From: Episyrphus balteatus
Taxonomy: Eukaryota; Arthropoda; Insecta; Diptera; Syrphidae
Length of the DNA: 64,000 nucleotides
Reading direction: 5' to 3'
Assembly: GCF_945859705.1 (NCBI RefSeq)
Contig: NC_079136.1
Span: 56,434,094 to 56,498,093, forward strand
Shown here: positions 33,858-45,892 of the stretch, one piece after another
How positions within the stretch are numbered: the first letter of the stretch is position 1
Layout of the letters: every line of letters starts with the position of its first letter
The notes under the pieces: generated by a model
Databases searched by the model: none
What the model saw: only the letters and a program-made list of their open reading frames with translations
What the model was told of the DNA's origin: nothing
Position numbers and translations under genes: made by a program

Positions 33858-35745
33858 TTTTTGACGTGATAACGTCTTATAAATCGATGAACCATGGCAG
33901 CCACCACAAAAAAGTGATGCCATTTTCTAGCGTTCCACTCTCGCACTTTCGCAGTGCGGCAAAAAATTTCAATTAAAAATTAAAAATAAACTATTAGAGA
34001 TACAAAAATCTTCTATAGCTTTTTTGAAAGATAATAACTTAAAGATTAATCCAAATGAAGGATTTTTAAAATTTCCGTCATTTAATAGGGTAAACAGGGG
34101 TAAAACGGAATGATGAAATTTGGGCTTAAATCTAAACGCAAAGTAGTAGAGAATTGATTTTTCTTGCTATAGATAGATGAGACTAATTTAAGAATAACTG
34201 CATTTAAGAAAAAATTAAAAAAAAATTATGAAACTAAGCTATAACGTTTTGTTTTAATGTTGTACACGTGTTGGGGCTATGACAAAACGATGATTTTGAG
34301 TAAAGAAAATTTTTTTTGACAATTCTAAAAATGCCAGGTGAAAGATGAGAGAAAAAAAATTAGGCGTCTTATACGGATTTTTTCCAACACTATGCGTTTC
34401 GAAATATGAATTTTTGAAAAACACTTTGTTTTTTAGGGGTATTTTTGGGTAATTTTTGATTTTTTTTTTTTTTGGAGCGTTCAAACTTATAGGACATTAA
34501 AGTTTTGGCCTTATGCATACATGTGCAAAAACTTGGAATCGTTTAGTGAGTTTTGACTGAATAACAGAAGAAACAAGTTTTTAAAAAACACGTTTTTTGA
34601 CCGATTTTCATCGTTTTTTATTTTTATCTTTTTTTCTTTAATAGATACAAGAATAAAGTATATGGAGTAATGATAGACCATGACCACCATGTGCGAAGTT
34701 TCAATCATTTTCCTAAACACAATTTCGAGATAACGGTAAAATAAAATTTTAAAATTCAACAGGTTATAACTTTTGAACAATAGCAGATAGAAATTTTATT
34801 AAACTTTTATGAGCATCCTGATATAATTACCTTTCATTTGGTATATCACACATAACGGTAGACTAACTACAAGCTACACAATGTTAAATCAAGAAACTTG
34901 CGAAAAACCTTAAAAAAAATCGATTCCATAGCCTGAAAACATAAAAATAAATGTTTGTTTTGCTTTTTTTAATGAAATTTGATCGAGTTCAAAAAATTCT
35001 AGCTCTTTTTGTAGATGTCTCATAGACCTGATCGATATATATATTTTGAGCTAAGACAATAAGCTTTCAGATGGTAAAAAATTTTGTATAGGTTCTTAGG
35101 GAAAAAATGGAACTAATGACCTGAGAAGATAATAATAATCAATTTTATCAAAAAAAACAAAACCGACTTCCATGATTCAAAACGGGGTTTTATGGTTTTT
35201 CTAATAGTTCCTATGGCTTAAACTGAACGAAATTGAAATGGGACCATATTGCAGCCACTAGGTTTCCAATACAAAAAGAATTATCAAAATTGATTCACTC
35301 TGTCCAAAGTTATGCGGTAACAAACATAAAAAAAAAAAAAAAAAAAAATACAGACGAATTGAATACCTCCTCCTTTTTGGAAGTCGGTAAAAATTCATGT
35401 TTTTTTTTGCTTTTTTTTATGAAAATGATTGTTTTCAATAAATTATTTTTATACTACTTTTTGCGCATTGTAAAAATTTAAAAATGGTTTTATTCTTAAG
35501 AAGAAATACTTGGCTTTTAAATTGCATAATTTTTTTGTAAGCTTTTGAAATAAAAAAATTAATATATTGAGAAAATAAAAAAGTTATTTCTTTTTAGCTT
35601 TTTCTTGTAAATTATGATTGTTTGAAAAAAGCAAACTCTTCAATTGACTCATTTTAAACAAAAGCACACAACCTGTTTTCTGACGACGTTATCACGTAAA
35701 ATCATCGTCCGTAAACCGGCTTTACGGACAACCTCTTTTTGGAAT
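33858..35745 (-). mobile_element. Copy B of the 190-bp-unit repeat family, both ends present
   Basis: Left end: GACGTGATAACGTC, then TTATAAATCGATGAACC. Right end: GACGTTATCACGTAAAATC, then ATCGTCCGTAAACCGGC and GACAACCTC. The two ends share ACGTGATAACGTC inverted, with a CGGTTTA farther out on both sides, so the element has degenerate terminal inverted repeats. Only one 190-bp unit is present (about 34975-35140), against two in copy A and three in D. A 229-bp element is nested at 35161-35389; without it the length is about 1660 bp, equal to copy A. It has no coding gene. Variable tandem units in the middle and short inverted ends recall Helentron-derived DINE/HINE elements, but this is a guess from layout. 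Confidence 0.75.
35161..35389. mobile_element. Nested short element with ACCGACTTCC ends
   Basis: The left end has AACCGACTTCCA and the right end GGAAGTCGGT, inverted. Inside are GACCATATTGCAGCC, ACTCTGTCCAAAGTTATGCG, an A18-20 run and a GAATTGAATACCTCCTCC block. The same style of sequence (cctcctcctttttggaag...) is widespread in insect genomes as far as I recall. It interrupts copy B, so it is younger than copy B. The target duplication is not clear because the flanks are A-rich. Confidence 0.65.
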
Positions 35746-37376
35746 CCAAATTTATGAAATATGTTACTTTTTTTTTTAAACAGAATTTTATGTTTTTTAT
35801 TAATATAACATAATATAATGTTATATACATTAACCAAATTTATATTTATAAAGTTTTAAAAACCAGGAAACTTGAACTTTTTAAAAAGCCGTTTGCTGAA
35901 TAGAAACTTATGCTCAACATAAATCCTTATGTGTTTACGCAGAAGAAAAAGTAGAGGATAAAAGTTCATATTCAACTTAAATTATTTAACCTCATTAATA
36001 TTCAAAATGCTCGACACCCTTTTGCGCGTAGTTTTTAAAACACATCAACAATAAAGATATTATGTATACATGGTGTAGTGTATACACTACACTTCCACGA
36101 TTTCCAACTTCGATAAAACAAACACACTTTTGATATATTTTCGATAATTCTGGTTGATCAATTCATTCTATATAAACATGTCATAAAAAAAATTGTATTG
36201 TTATCTAATCTTAAAGAAAACAAACTCTTGCTTTATTTTTATTTGTTGACTTATTAAATTTTTATCAATTGAGTTAACTTATAAAAATTGCAATAAACAT
36301 CACGTTCTACATTCGCCAAGCAAACAAAACAAACTGTCCTTGAACTTAATATTATTTGTCACACACTTATAAAATTCAATTAATAAATAAATTATCACTT
36401 CTTTTTTAATATAACAAAAAAAAAACAATTGCTATTAATATTCTTACCTCAGAATATATACCATAATTTTATCAGCTTCTTAAAAACCACTTAACACCAT
36501 ATTACAAAACAATGAAACAAAATTAACAACTTTCAGCACACGTTTTGTTCTTTTTTTTTTATTATTATTATTTTTGAAAAAAAAGCGTTCTTCATCAATG
36601 AAATAAAATTAAACACTAAACTTCAATTAATATTTTTGAAATATCAAAACTCAAATTATAATCCCAAAACTCCCGACAAATTTCCCCCTTTTTGTTCCTT
36701 GAAAATCCTACCCCCATATTCAGCCAATTAATTTCTAATTCAGCACACTTTAACAACAATGACGTTTTTCTCTTCTAAAACTCCAATTTATCCGGATGTT
36801 TACATTACAATGCAACCGAACAAATTGGAAACACAACTTTTACACAATCATCAGCCATCTTCTTCGTCTTCTTCGGTCTTCTTCATTTTCAATTAAAAAT
36901 ACAAAAAAAAAAACAATAAAAACTCGCTGATATCGAAAATCTTAATTTCCAAACAAAACATCATCATCATTTTTGACTGAAGACATTTGTTTTTGGGCTC
37001 ATTTTGATTGTTTCAAGACTTCCGGGATGATCAGCGGGTGTTTATCATCCAGCTCCATCTTTTCAGTTTACCAGGTTGTATGTGTTGATGGCTGACAAAT
37101 GGCTTAATAAAAAGAGACTCCAAGAATGGCATAAAATTCTTTGAAAAGATGCGATGGCATGGCAATTGCAATAATTTCTCAAGGCGGTATCATTTTTTGT
37201 GTTTCAATTTAAATTAATTTGTTAAAATAACTGTGTTTTGTATGAATCAGCAGAATGTTTCTTGAAGAAGATGTTAAAGTGAAATTAATGGAGAAAAAGT
37301 TTTTGAGAAATTGTGATTATATTTTGGAAACATGATTTGTTGATGTTTTAATTGTTCAAAGCTTATTTCAGGTTAG
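35746..37376. other. AT-rich non-coding DNA with one perfect palindrome
   Basis: No gene. A perfect 20-bp palindrome GTGTAGTGTATACACTACAC lies at 36073-36092. The rest holds CAA- and TTC-rich simple sequence near 36845-36990. Confidence 0.45.
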
Positions 37377-38036
37377 GGTTGTAACAAATCATTTTCTTTT
37401 TAATGCATTTGTTTTCCATTACAAACTAATAACAAAAATATTTTGCATTAAAAAAAATATTTATTGCAGCTGGAAAAAATTTGCAATAAAAAAAAATATC
37501 ATTGCAACTGAAAAATATTTAAAATTAAAAAAAAATATTTCACATAAAAAAAAAAAAAATTGAAAATAATTAAAAATGTTTTGCATTGAAAAAAAAATCA
37601 GTGTAAAATGTGGGGATTAATTATTTCTTTTTTAATATTCGTCCAATTTCTTACCTAATATAAGGCCAAATAGTCAAAATCGTAAGAAATTCGACGAATA
37701 TTTAAAAAAAATATTTAATGCAAACATTTTGGATTGAATTTTTTTCAATGTAGAACATTTTTTTTTAATGCAAAATATTTTTTTTTAATGCAAATATTTT
37801 CCAGTTGCAATAACATTATTTTTTAAAGCAATAAAGCATTGAATTTTTTCTTTTTTTTTGAATGGAGAAAATTTTTTATTTGCAATAATTTTTTATTGAT
37901 GGCAAATTTTTTTTTTAATGCAAATATTTTCCAGTTGCAATAAAAATTTTTTTTTAATGCAAATTTTTTTTAGTTGCAAATTTTTTTTTTAATTTCAAAT
38001 GCATTTTTTTCTTTACAATTGATATTTTTACAACTC
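37377..38036. repeat. Foldback element built from TTGCATT(A)n units
   Basis: The left arm (37377-about 37640) starts GGTTGTAAC and is made of TTGCATTAAAAAAAATATTT and TTGCAACTGGAAAA-like units. The right arm (about 37680-38036) has the same units inverted (TTTTTTTTAATGCAAATATT, TTTTCCAGTTGCAAT) and ends TTTTTACAACTC. The central segment is itself inverted: ATTCGTCCAATTTCTTAC against GTAAGAAATTCGACGAAT. The arms are not collinear base for base but are built from the same short motifs. A one-arm copy is at 16538-16745. Confidence 0.7.
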
Positions 38037-38906
38037 TGTTTCTGGTTCGTTATCGGTTGATTTTTTTGTTAAGAAATACCCAAAACCATTAGACAAACGA
38101 GCCTTCAAAGTGTGTAAACTTTAGCAAATTACCAAATAAAACTTGGGTACAAGTTAAGAGACAACAAAAATAGTGAAACTTCTAACTAGGCCAACGACTA
38201 TTAGCCGTAGTTAACTTGAATGCATTTAAAACGCAACACATGTTACCTACCGCTTAACACACTTTGTGCCAATGCGCGGAGTTACGCTGCGGCTAAAACT
38301 TGCATTAATGACCATAAAAACTTGAAATAGCATTGCCAACATGCGCATGTGATAATTACATTTTTTTTGCCGCGCTGACAAACTTAGCTAAACTGCCCGT
38401 AAAAAATAGACTTCACAAATTTTTTACGACCAAAAAGAATGTCAAAGAGTTTTACTTTACATGATTTCCTTATGCACCACCGCACTAAAGACAGGACAGA
38501 GAGAAACATCATCATCATCATCAAAGTATACAACATTACCAACTACCTGCTTATTTTTTATGACTTTGGGAAATTTATAAGAAGTCCCTCGTTCAAATGC
38601 TCGTAAACAGTGCGATAAGTGCATCCTTCAATTAAGAGAGTCTCGATGGCGGTATATCCTGGCGACTTGCGACTCCAACGTTCAACAAAACAACAACAAT
38701 ACCATAATCGTATATCTTTTTAAGGATGCACCATTGCACAAATTAAAACCTCTTTTCTGTCTTTGATGTGGTTGATATTTTCTGGGTGAGTCTGAGCAAA
38801 GAGTTGATTCTGGGGAGACTAAGACGTGACAATGGTTACAAATCAACGCAACATTCCCATAAAACCAGAATAAGAATATTAAAATTGGACAATTTCATTC
38901 ATCAGC
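38037..38906. other. Non-coding DNA
   Basis: No supported gene. A CATCATCATCATCA run lies near 38508-38521. Confidence 0.35.
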
Positions 38907-39053
38907 GGGCGGCCGCGGCCCGTCCTGCCCCGACGCAACAGAACGAACCATGGCAGGCGCTTCTTTATTTGTTGACATTATTGCATCCGCAGCAGATCCA
39001 TATCACATTGATGGGGCTGGAATGGATATGGCTGGTGGAATTGAATGGCAAGT
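38907..39053 (+). other. GC-rich island with a possible short coding exon
   Basis: GCGGGCGGCCGCGGCCCG (about 38907-38924) is the richest GC patch for many kb. It is followed by ATG at 38950 in good context (ACCATGG) and an open frame starting MAGASLFVDIIASAAD and running 34 codons to GGCAA|GTGATT, a weak donor-like site. No domain is recognised and overlapping frames are open too, so a chance frame is as likely. Confidence 0.2.
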
Positions 39054-40829
39054 GATTTCTGACAGTGATGCCACTTTATTTTACAATGAGGAGAAACTAG
39101 CAAAAAATATGAAAAATTTTATATTACAAATTTTGGTGTCGAATTTTTCACGACAGTTTTCTCAATTTACATTTTTATTTTTATTTCAATTTCATATGGA
39201 AAACCCGCCTTTAATTGCTCAATTTGGATATACATAGGAGCACCAATTTAGAGTTTATGGAATAATCAGAAATCGAGTTTAAAAAGATAGAGTTTACACT
39301 TAAATGGAGCTAGATGAGCTTACGAAGAACCAAGGCCAAGTGATTTACAATTCACAACCATTTCTGTGTGCATGATTTGTTTTCAAAAATGGAGGGGACG
39401 TACCCTATTGTGAAGAGTCCCAGTAGGACTTACCAACGCAGTCGTTTCAGAATATTTTAAAGACAAGGAGTCAAATTTAAAAAAAAAATTTATTTTGCAT
39501 TTTGTTAATATATGTAAATTTTGGTTTTAATGATCAATGTCGGGCGCCAAATTGTAATACATAAACATGCTCATATCTTTAGACGACTCTTTTCTAAATT
39601 GTTTTAATTTTCAAGGAACCTTAAATTGCCCAAGTTAAAAATTAAACAGCCAAATGTTGACAACATCTGAAATCACAATTTTAAGGAGCTAGTGAAGTGT
39701 TCAAAAAGCCTATTTGGCGATTAATAACAGGCTCTGGTAATGCTTAGATACTAGGAGTAGGAGGACTTGTCAGTTCTTCACGTTGATCAAGGTCACAAGA
39801 AAGTTATTGAATGGCAACGAAATTTGAATACTGACGGGTTTACTGATGAAGAAGCCTGAAAACACTATAAAACTCAACTTTGGACCAGACTATAGTAATG
39901 TTAGTTCTCTTGTCTGTTATAAATAATATACATACATTTTGTATAATTGTCATGTGCAAAAATTGAACATCTTTTACTTTAGAGGACACTTTGTAGCAGA
40001 ATCAAAAAAATTTATCTCACCAATATTAGCCAATTAATTAAATGCTAATTTGTTGCGCAAACCAAATATTTGGAGTGGCGTTTTTTTTTAAGTTATTGAA
40101 TTTTCCACCAAAAAAGGACAATAGTACAAGTATTATTTTTTTGATGTCCTAATTTTTTGTAGCTAATTAAATGCATTGTTGTTGTGCAAATATTTATTTT
40201 GTAGCTCCATTAAGTCATTTTTTTTCATTTCAACTATAAAAGTTTCAAAAGTGCACTTGCAGTTCAGTGAAGACATTTTAAAAATATAACATGTTTAAAT
40301 TATTTCTTTGTGTCAATTATTGAAGATTTTAAAAACAAAATTTTTGATGCAAAATCCAATTTTGGTAGCTACAATACTTTTAAAAATATTCAAGGTTTTG
40401 TTTAAAAAAGTTAGCTCAAAACAATGCCTTCGAAATCAAAAAAAAAAAAATTGCAAAATTCAAATTTTGTGTGCAGAAATTAGGTAACCAAGACTCAAAT
40501 GAAACGCGAAAACCTCGATTTTGTAGTTTGATGAGTTTTCTTGTTATTTAAGATCCGCGAAAATAAGACCTTGTATCATTTTCTATTTTAATTTGAAGTT
40601 TAAAAAATGCACTTCCGGTTTGCTGTAGCAATGCACAAAGTTTAAAAAAAAATTTGTTTCAAAAGTTACAATTACTGGCAAACAAAAATTCAAAAAAAGA
40701 ATTGTAGAATATCGGATGGCCACGATTAATCAGCGACCTCTAAGAGAGCCCTATGTCAGAGAAAGGAAGTCTTAGTACAATAGAAGCAAAATTGTAGGGT
40801 CTGATGTTCGAAGCTGCAAGGATTAAGAA
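39054..40829. other. Non-coding DNA, nothing recognised
   Basis: AT-rich, with no gene or element ends that I can support. Confidence 0.35.
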
Positions 40830-40910
40830 GATCATGGTTTAATGACGAGTTTTGGCCAGCACGTGCAACTAATCGTATACAAGTGTATGGAAAAGCTTTG
40901 ATCTGTCTGT
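40830..40910 (+). pseudogene. Possible non-LTR retrotransposon fragment (weak)
   Basis: A short frame reads RRSWFNDEFWPARATN and then RIQVYGKAL before a stop. This resembles the PWF-(D/N)-E-E-C region between the endonuclease and reverse transcriptase of many LINEs. The surrounding frame is broken and no other motif is seen. Chance similarity is possible. Confidence 0.3.
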
Positions 40911-41180
40911 GAACTCTCCAAACAAAAAATAACCAGAGTCACAGCAAATAGACGTCAAAAGTCGCAACATTAAAAGTGTACAATCAAGGAACTAGAGAGT
41001 TGCTACTGCAGAAATGAGGATGAGGTCATAGTACGCGAATTTATATTTGAACTTTTCATGCGAAATTATGAGAACTTCAATCTTCACAAAATTAGAAAAT
41101 TTTGGCATTTTTTCTTTTATCCCGATAATAGTGAAATTATATCTGACTATTGCTGAACCTGCTTTATTTTTATGAGGCTA

Positions 41181-41250
41181 GGTCCCTTGCGAAATGGTAA
41201 GGGCTATCGATTACCACGTCTGAAATCTGGGTTCGAATCCTAGTGAATCC
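41181..41250 (+). tRNA. tRNA-like sequence (relic or SINE head)
   Basis: A perfect B-box GGTTCGAATCC (41230-41240) sits in a good T-arm (CTGGG TTCGAAT CCTAG). Upstream is a D-arm CCCTT/AAGGG around TTGCGAAATGG, which resembles an A-box. The anticodon stem pairs poorly and the acceptor stem does not pair, so this is not an intact tRNA. It may be a tRNA pseudogene or the head of a SINE. Confidence 0.4.
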
Positions 41251-41259
41251 AAGAAGTAC

Positions 41260-43355
41260 TGCTCCTGAAATAAATCTACAAAAAAATGTATTTTCTATAC
41301 AGAATTGACAAATTGACTGCAGGATCTTTAAGATCGCTAAAGATCGAAAAAGGAAATTGAGGGAGAGTATACAAACTTGCTATTTACCCAAAAGAAGTCA
41401 TGGAAAACGCTTCTTGAAAAACGCTGGCAAAGATATTAGCACCTGGCAAATGACTTTGATTCATGAAAAATGCATCAATCCTCAATAAACCTTGGCAAAA
41501 GAAAAGAAAATTACATGCCTAGAATCAACTATCAATGTTGTAACTTTCAAGTGCGTATACCCTTTAAAAAACACAAGAGTCAAAAAATACTGACATTAAC
41601 CGAGCTTATAAAAAAGTGTCAACACTGTTTGCTGATATTAGCTGGTGGCTGGTTTGCATGCAAACGTTTCGGGCCATTCTAACTATAAACAGAGACAAGA
41701 ATGACATTTTGATTACTCATCGGGAATCCAGAAATGGTTATGTGCATCTTATTTTATACTGCCCACAATAATAATGCACCAACTGCAGTGAGAGCGCGCG
41801 CGCGCGCACTCCAACAGTCAGTGTGTGTAAAACTATATTGTGAATAATCAAGTAGGTACAATTTTTATAATATTTTTTCTTCCTTTTTGTTTTTGTTATT
41901 TCCTCAAACTTAAAGCCACTAAACGTTCTACTTTGTTTTTAAAATTCACATCAGAAACTGCATGCATATAATAATAATAATATATCCAGCGGATGCACAC
42001 ACCTAACTTAACCTAACAGATGTTGAACAAAGAAAATTGGTTATGCGCGCATGCGCTCGAGCGCGCGCGTTTCGCGCACTACACCAAACCAAACCACACC
42101 ACACACCTACTTAAATTTAACATCCGTGAAATAATCACCATCAGGGCAAAAAAACATTTTTTTTTTTTGAACACACGTCTCTTCCGTTTGCTGTTTGAGA
42201 GTTCTTTTTTTTTTCAAACCCTCATATTGGCAGCAAGCTTCAATTTTGGCCATGGCCAGTGGAAAAGAAGAAAAAGAAACACAAACAATAAAAAAAAGTT
42301 GGCAGGAAAAGATAAATAGATACAAATCGGAGCTGGTGTAATGAATTTGGGCAGGATAAGAAGTAACAGCGGCAGCAGGAAGATAACTTTTCAGCACAGG
42401 CTTTGCAGCACGCATTAATATAAATTTTAACGCTGTATCAATAGCAGCTATAAGATCTTTTTGAAGCAGAAAAAAGGCTTTTTTCGGAATTGATTTGCAG
42501 CAGTTTTGCATATTAAATGTCAATGGACAGGGCAGGGCAATGGGACCAACCCACTTTTTGTAGCATGTTGTATTGTAAGTTGTCGTTATTGACTGCACAG
42601 TAAATTGAGATATCAAAGGGAAATTTATTTCTCTCAAACGATCGGAATTTACAACTTTACAGAAATGGTCCTCAGTATCACAAAGATAATCTGGTTGATT
42701 CGTTAGATATAAAAGGGTTTCATAAAAATGATAATACAGTTAGATATTTTATTGAGAAAAAGTCTGATATTTCTTTATTGCCTTCGCTTTTATGCAAATT
42801 TTTCAATTATTGAGGATAAAAAAAATACCCTTCGATGCGAAAATGAAATAAACTCGTGGACACAAAGGATCCCATAAGATCAGGTATGTGCCTTTAGACC
42901 AGGAAAGTTCACCATCGGCAAAAATTCGCAATAAAGTGCATCTTGGAAAAAAAAAAACCAGGGACCACAAATCGATACAGAATACCATTTCATCAATTTC
43001 AAGGCCGCGTAACGTCATTTATAGTTTTGGCGTCCCTGTCAAGCTTTTCCGAAAATCCGAGGAAGCCTTAATATTAAAAATACCATCTCTCAAAAAATAA
43101 GAACGCGATCGACTCATTGCCATATTCAAAGTTGAGATAGTGAGAACTCCTTTCCAATACGACCACGAAGTCTTACTTCGTGATAGGAACGATAGGTCTA
43201 AATGGGTCTAGTAGGACAAACAAATGCAAAATTCCAGGATTCATTTGGCCTCAGAAATGGAACAGTAAAAACCTGTGAGGCTTGCCGCCGATTTCTGACA
43301 AAGTGCCACCATTGACAGCCATTACTTTGAGGTAGTAAAGGATTTCGTCTACGAA
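41260..43355. other. Non-coding DNA with GC dinucleotide tracts
   Basis: No supported gene. GAGAGCGCGCGCGCGCGCAC lies at about 41791-41810. A second tract around 42043-42078 (ATGCGCGCATGCGCTCGAG, then CGCGCGCGTTTCGCGC) contains several overlapping palindromes. ACCTAACTTAACCTAAC at 42001-42017 faintly recalls telomere repeats but is too short to count. Confidence 0.35.
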
Positions 43356-43960
43356 GGATTACTCTTCCCGAGTAAAAATAGAAATTTAATTTATAAAAAA
43401 AACAATAACAAAAATTTTGACCGCCGAACCACAGCTGCGCCAGCGCCGTTTGGCGTAAAATTTCGGCGCACCACCGCAGCACCACGACTGCACCACGTCC
43501 GCACCATTTCATTTTGTATGCAAAATTCACTGCACCATGATATGATACATAATTTTGGATTGTTGAAAAACAAAAAAAAAAAACTACAGACGAGAAGGTG
43601 ATTCGAACCGGAGTATCCAGAGCACATTCAATTAAAAGTCCAACACCTTAACCACTCGATCACCAAGTCATGTTTGTACGAACTGGTAATTTGTTGCTTA
43701 AGTCAAAATAACTTTGAAGACGACTTAAACATTTGTATAAGTACGAGAATAGAATTTTTGATCATGGTGCAGACGTGGTGCGGCGGTGGTGCAACTATTT
43801 TTTTCATACAAAATTAAATGGTGCGGCGGTGGTGGTGCAGCGAATTTGTTTTTTCATATTTTTTTTTTAAATTAAATGGTGCGGAAATTTCTGATAATGG
43901 TACGGAGACGGACCTGCTGCAGTAGTGGTGCGGCGGAATTTCATTTTTACTCAAGTAACC
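43356..43960. mobile_element. Foldback-type element with tRNA-like loop
   Basis: The left arm ends with GGATTACTC...GAGTAAAAATAGAAAT (43357-43384), and the right arm ends ATTTCATTTTTACTCAAGTAACC (43938-43960). Inside, the left arm (to about 43550) is full of GCACCAC and GCCG blocks and the right arm (from about 43763) has the complementary GTGGTGCGGCGG blocks, with ATCATGGTGCAG at the inner edge of each. The arms differ in block number. The GC content of the arms contrasts sharply with the surroundings. The spacer (43551-43762) contains the tRNA-like sequence at 43592-43669. Confidence 0.7.
43592..43669 (-). tRNA. tRNA-like sequence, Ser-type layout, with T12 downstream
   Basis: Read on the minus strand: A-box TGATCGAGTGG then TTAAGG, a loop CTTTTAA, a GTGCTCTGGATAC segment in the place of a long variable arm, and B-box GGTTCGAAT (43601-43609). 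The layout resembles a Ser tRNA, but the anticodon stem is weak and the acceptor and T stems pair badly. A run of 12 T (43572-43583 on this strand) follows the 3' end, as at a Pol III stop. Best read as a degenerate tRNA or a tRNA-derived SINE head. Confidence 0.45.
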
Positions 43961-44300
43961 TGTTTAGAAGTCTATGCTACCAGCAGAAAGTCAAGAAAAT
44001 CAGTGACAATGTTTCCAAAGAGCCATTAGAGATGCGGCATCTGCCTAGCTGGGTTTCACTAGGCCATTACAACGAAACCCCTGGTTAAATGATGAAGGCT
44101 GACAAGTATGTATCTACATGCAGCTTACTAGGCAGTGCTGCAGAAAAGGACCAGCACTGAGCTCTAGCTCAGGAGAAAAAAGAGGCAATACGACCGAATG
44201 AGTTTCGGAAAACATGGCCCGCAGAATGGAACTTCGGGATATTTCTTTTACCAGACTAGTAAATCGAAGATCCCTTTTGTACTAAATTTGCAGAGCTTAA
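43961..44300 (+). pseudogene. Possible non-LTR retrotransposon fragment (weak)
   Basis: Around 44066 one frame reads QRNPWLNDEG and stops, similar to the PW(F/L)NEEC region of LINEs. Nearby text (CATGGCCCGCAGAATGG) is more balanced than its surroundings. Nothing else confirms it. Confidence 0.3.
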
Positions 44301-45874
44301 CTGCTTTAAATGTTCATCTGTTCCCATATAATTTCTAAGACATGTAGGTAATATAAAAAATAAGGTATCATTAGAAATGTCTCCTTTGAACCTTAGTGGC
44401 TTAATCTATAGTCCTACTTTTGGCTTATATACCCATGATGATATTTTACAATCCAAAAATAACTTTAAGTATAAATCTCGAAACCAATACTTATCCTATT
44501 AGATTTGTTTATATCGATTCCATACAAAGCACCTATCAAATATTCCGATACAAAAAAAAATCTCGAAAGTCGTTCTCTACGAATTAGTAATCTCGATGTG
44601 CTCCATAAAACGTCCGGCCAACATGATCGGAAAAGGCGTTTCTACTTGCTATTGCTGTGCAATTCATTGCACTGCATGTATTATAAGTTAATAACAACAA
44701 CAACAACAAATGACGAGTTGATGGCAATATGGTGATGATGATGTAATATGGCTTTTGCACATTTTACAGATGTTTCTTTCGAAGTGTATGCAACATGCAG
44801 CAGGCAGTCACAGCACACCGTTCGTATATGCATTCAGTAGCATAAAAAAAAGACTTATAACGGATACAAAGTTGTTATTGTATCTTGGTATCTGACGCCA
44901 AAGTGTCTGGTTTATCAACGAAAAAATACGAATATGTGCGCTCTCGACCTCGATAAGATTCCATTTATTTTTTTTACATTTTATGGATTGAAAAATTGAA
45001 TTAAAAAAAAAATAAAAAAAAAAATTACGAATAAATGTGGGGAAACATGTTGCTTGGTATTTTTTTGTTGATTCTCCTTGAATGGCAAGCAAACCAATTG
45101 CACATAGCACAATTTACTCTGAAGTTTTCACTTTTTCTTTCATGGAATGTTTTGTGTGTGATGATAAGTTGTTGTCTTGTCAAATGTAAGACTTTCTGAC
45201 TCTATTCGATAAGGTGTACAGTACGACAACGACGACGAGAGAAATTTTGGAATTTCTTGAAACAATTTGATACCTTTCAATCTTTTAGAAGAAAACAAGT
45301 AACTTCAACAAACCTGATGAATAATTGTTGCTGACAAGTCGATATCTTTATAGATTGACGAAGCAGTGTAAAAAAAAATTGCATGACTTTCTTTAAAAAA
45401 AAAACTCGAAGCCATTGTATTACGATTTGATGATCCAGGTATCAAGTTTTTTTCATTTACCAAGACCAAAGTAACTGAAAAGGCTTCAAAAGCTGTTTTT
45501 TAAGATGACAATATTGATACCGAAATTACGTTACTTTTCCAAACAAAAAAACATGAAAAATAAAAGTGAGGACGTCTGTCCAAAAAGGTATCAGAATTGT
45601 TCCCAAGCGTTCATTTGCTACCTAGGAACCTTAAAAGTCAAGGCCTTCTAGATTCCTAATCGATGTCAATTCTACAGTAGAGCTAAGTACTTTGACTTTA
45701 GAAAACTGATTCCCACAAGGAATTAACTCCCAGTTTTGAAATGAATTAACTCCCACGACACAGTCATATTGAAAGCTTAAAAACTATGAGAAAAAGTGGG
45801 CTAAATAATAAAAAAGGAGAATTAGAAAACATAAGATGCCAGGTGAATTTTACGATGCTTTCGATGCCTACCAA
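44301..45874. other. Non-coding DNA, nothing recognised
   Basis: A CAA run is at about 44694-44709. No supported gene or element. Confidence 0.35.
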
Positions 45875-45892
45875 CACGGAGAAAAATAACGT
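45875..45892 (+). repeat. Solo CACGGAGAAAAA end
   Basis: CACGGAGAAAAATAACG matches the first 12 bases of the element at 47116. No right end with TCTCCGTG was found before 47431, so it is a solo or truncated end. Confidence 0.4.

Noticed and set aside
42001..42017. ACCTAACTTAACCTAAC as telomere-type repeat
   Set aside because: Fewer than three imperfect units; no tandem array, and flies with retro-telomeres lack TTAGG.
42107..42637. 176-codon minus-strand open frame
   Set aside because: Passes through homopolymers, no recognised domain or splice sites.
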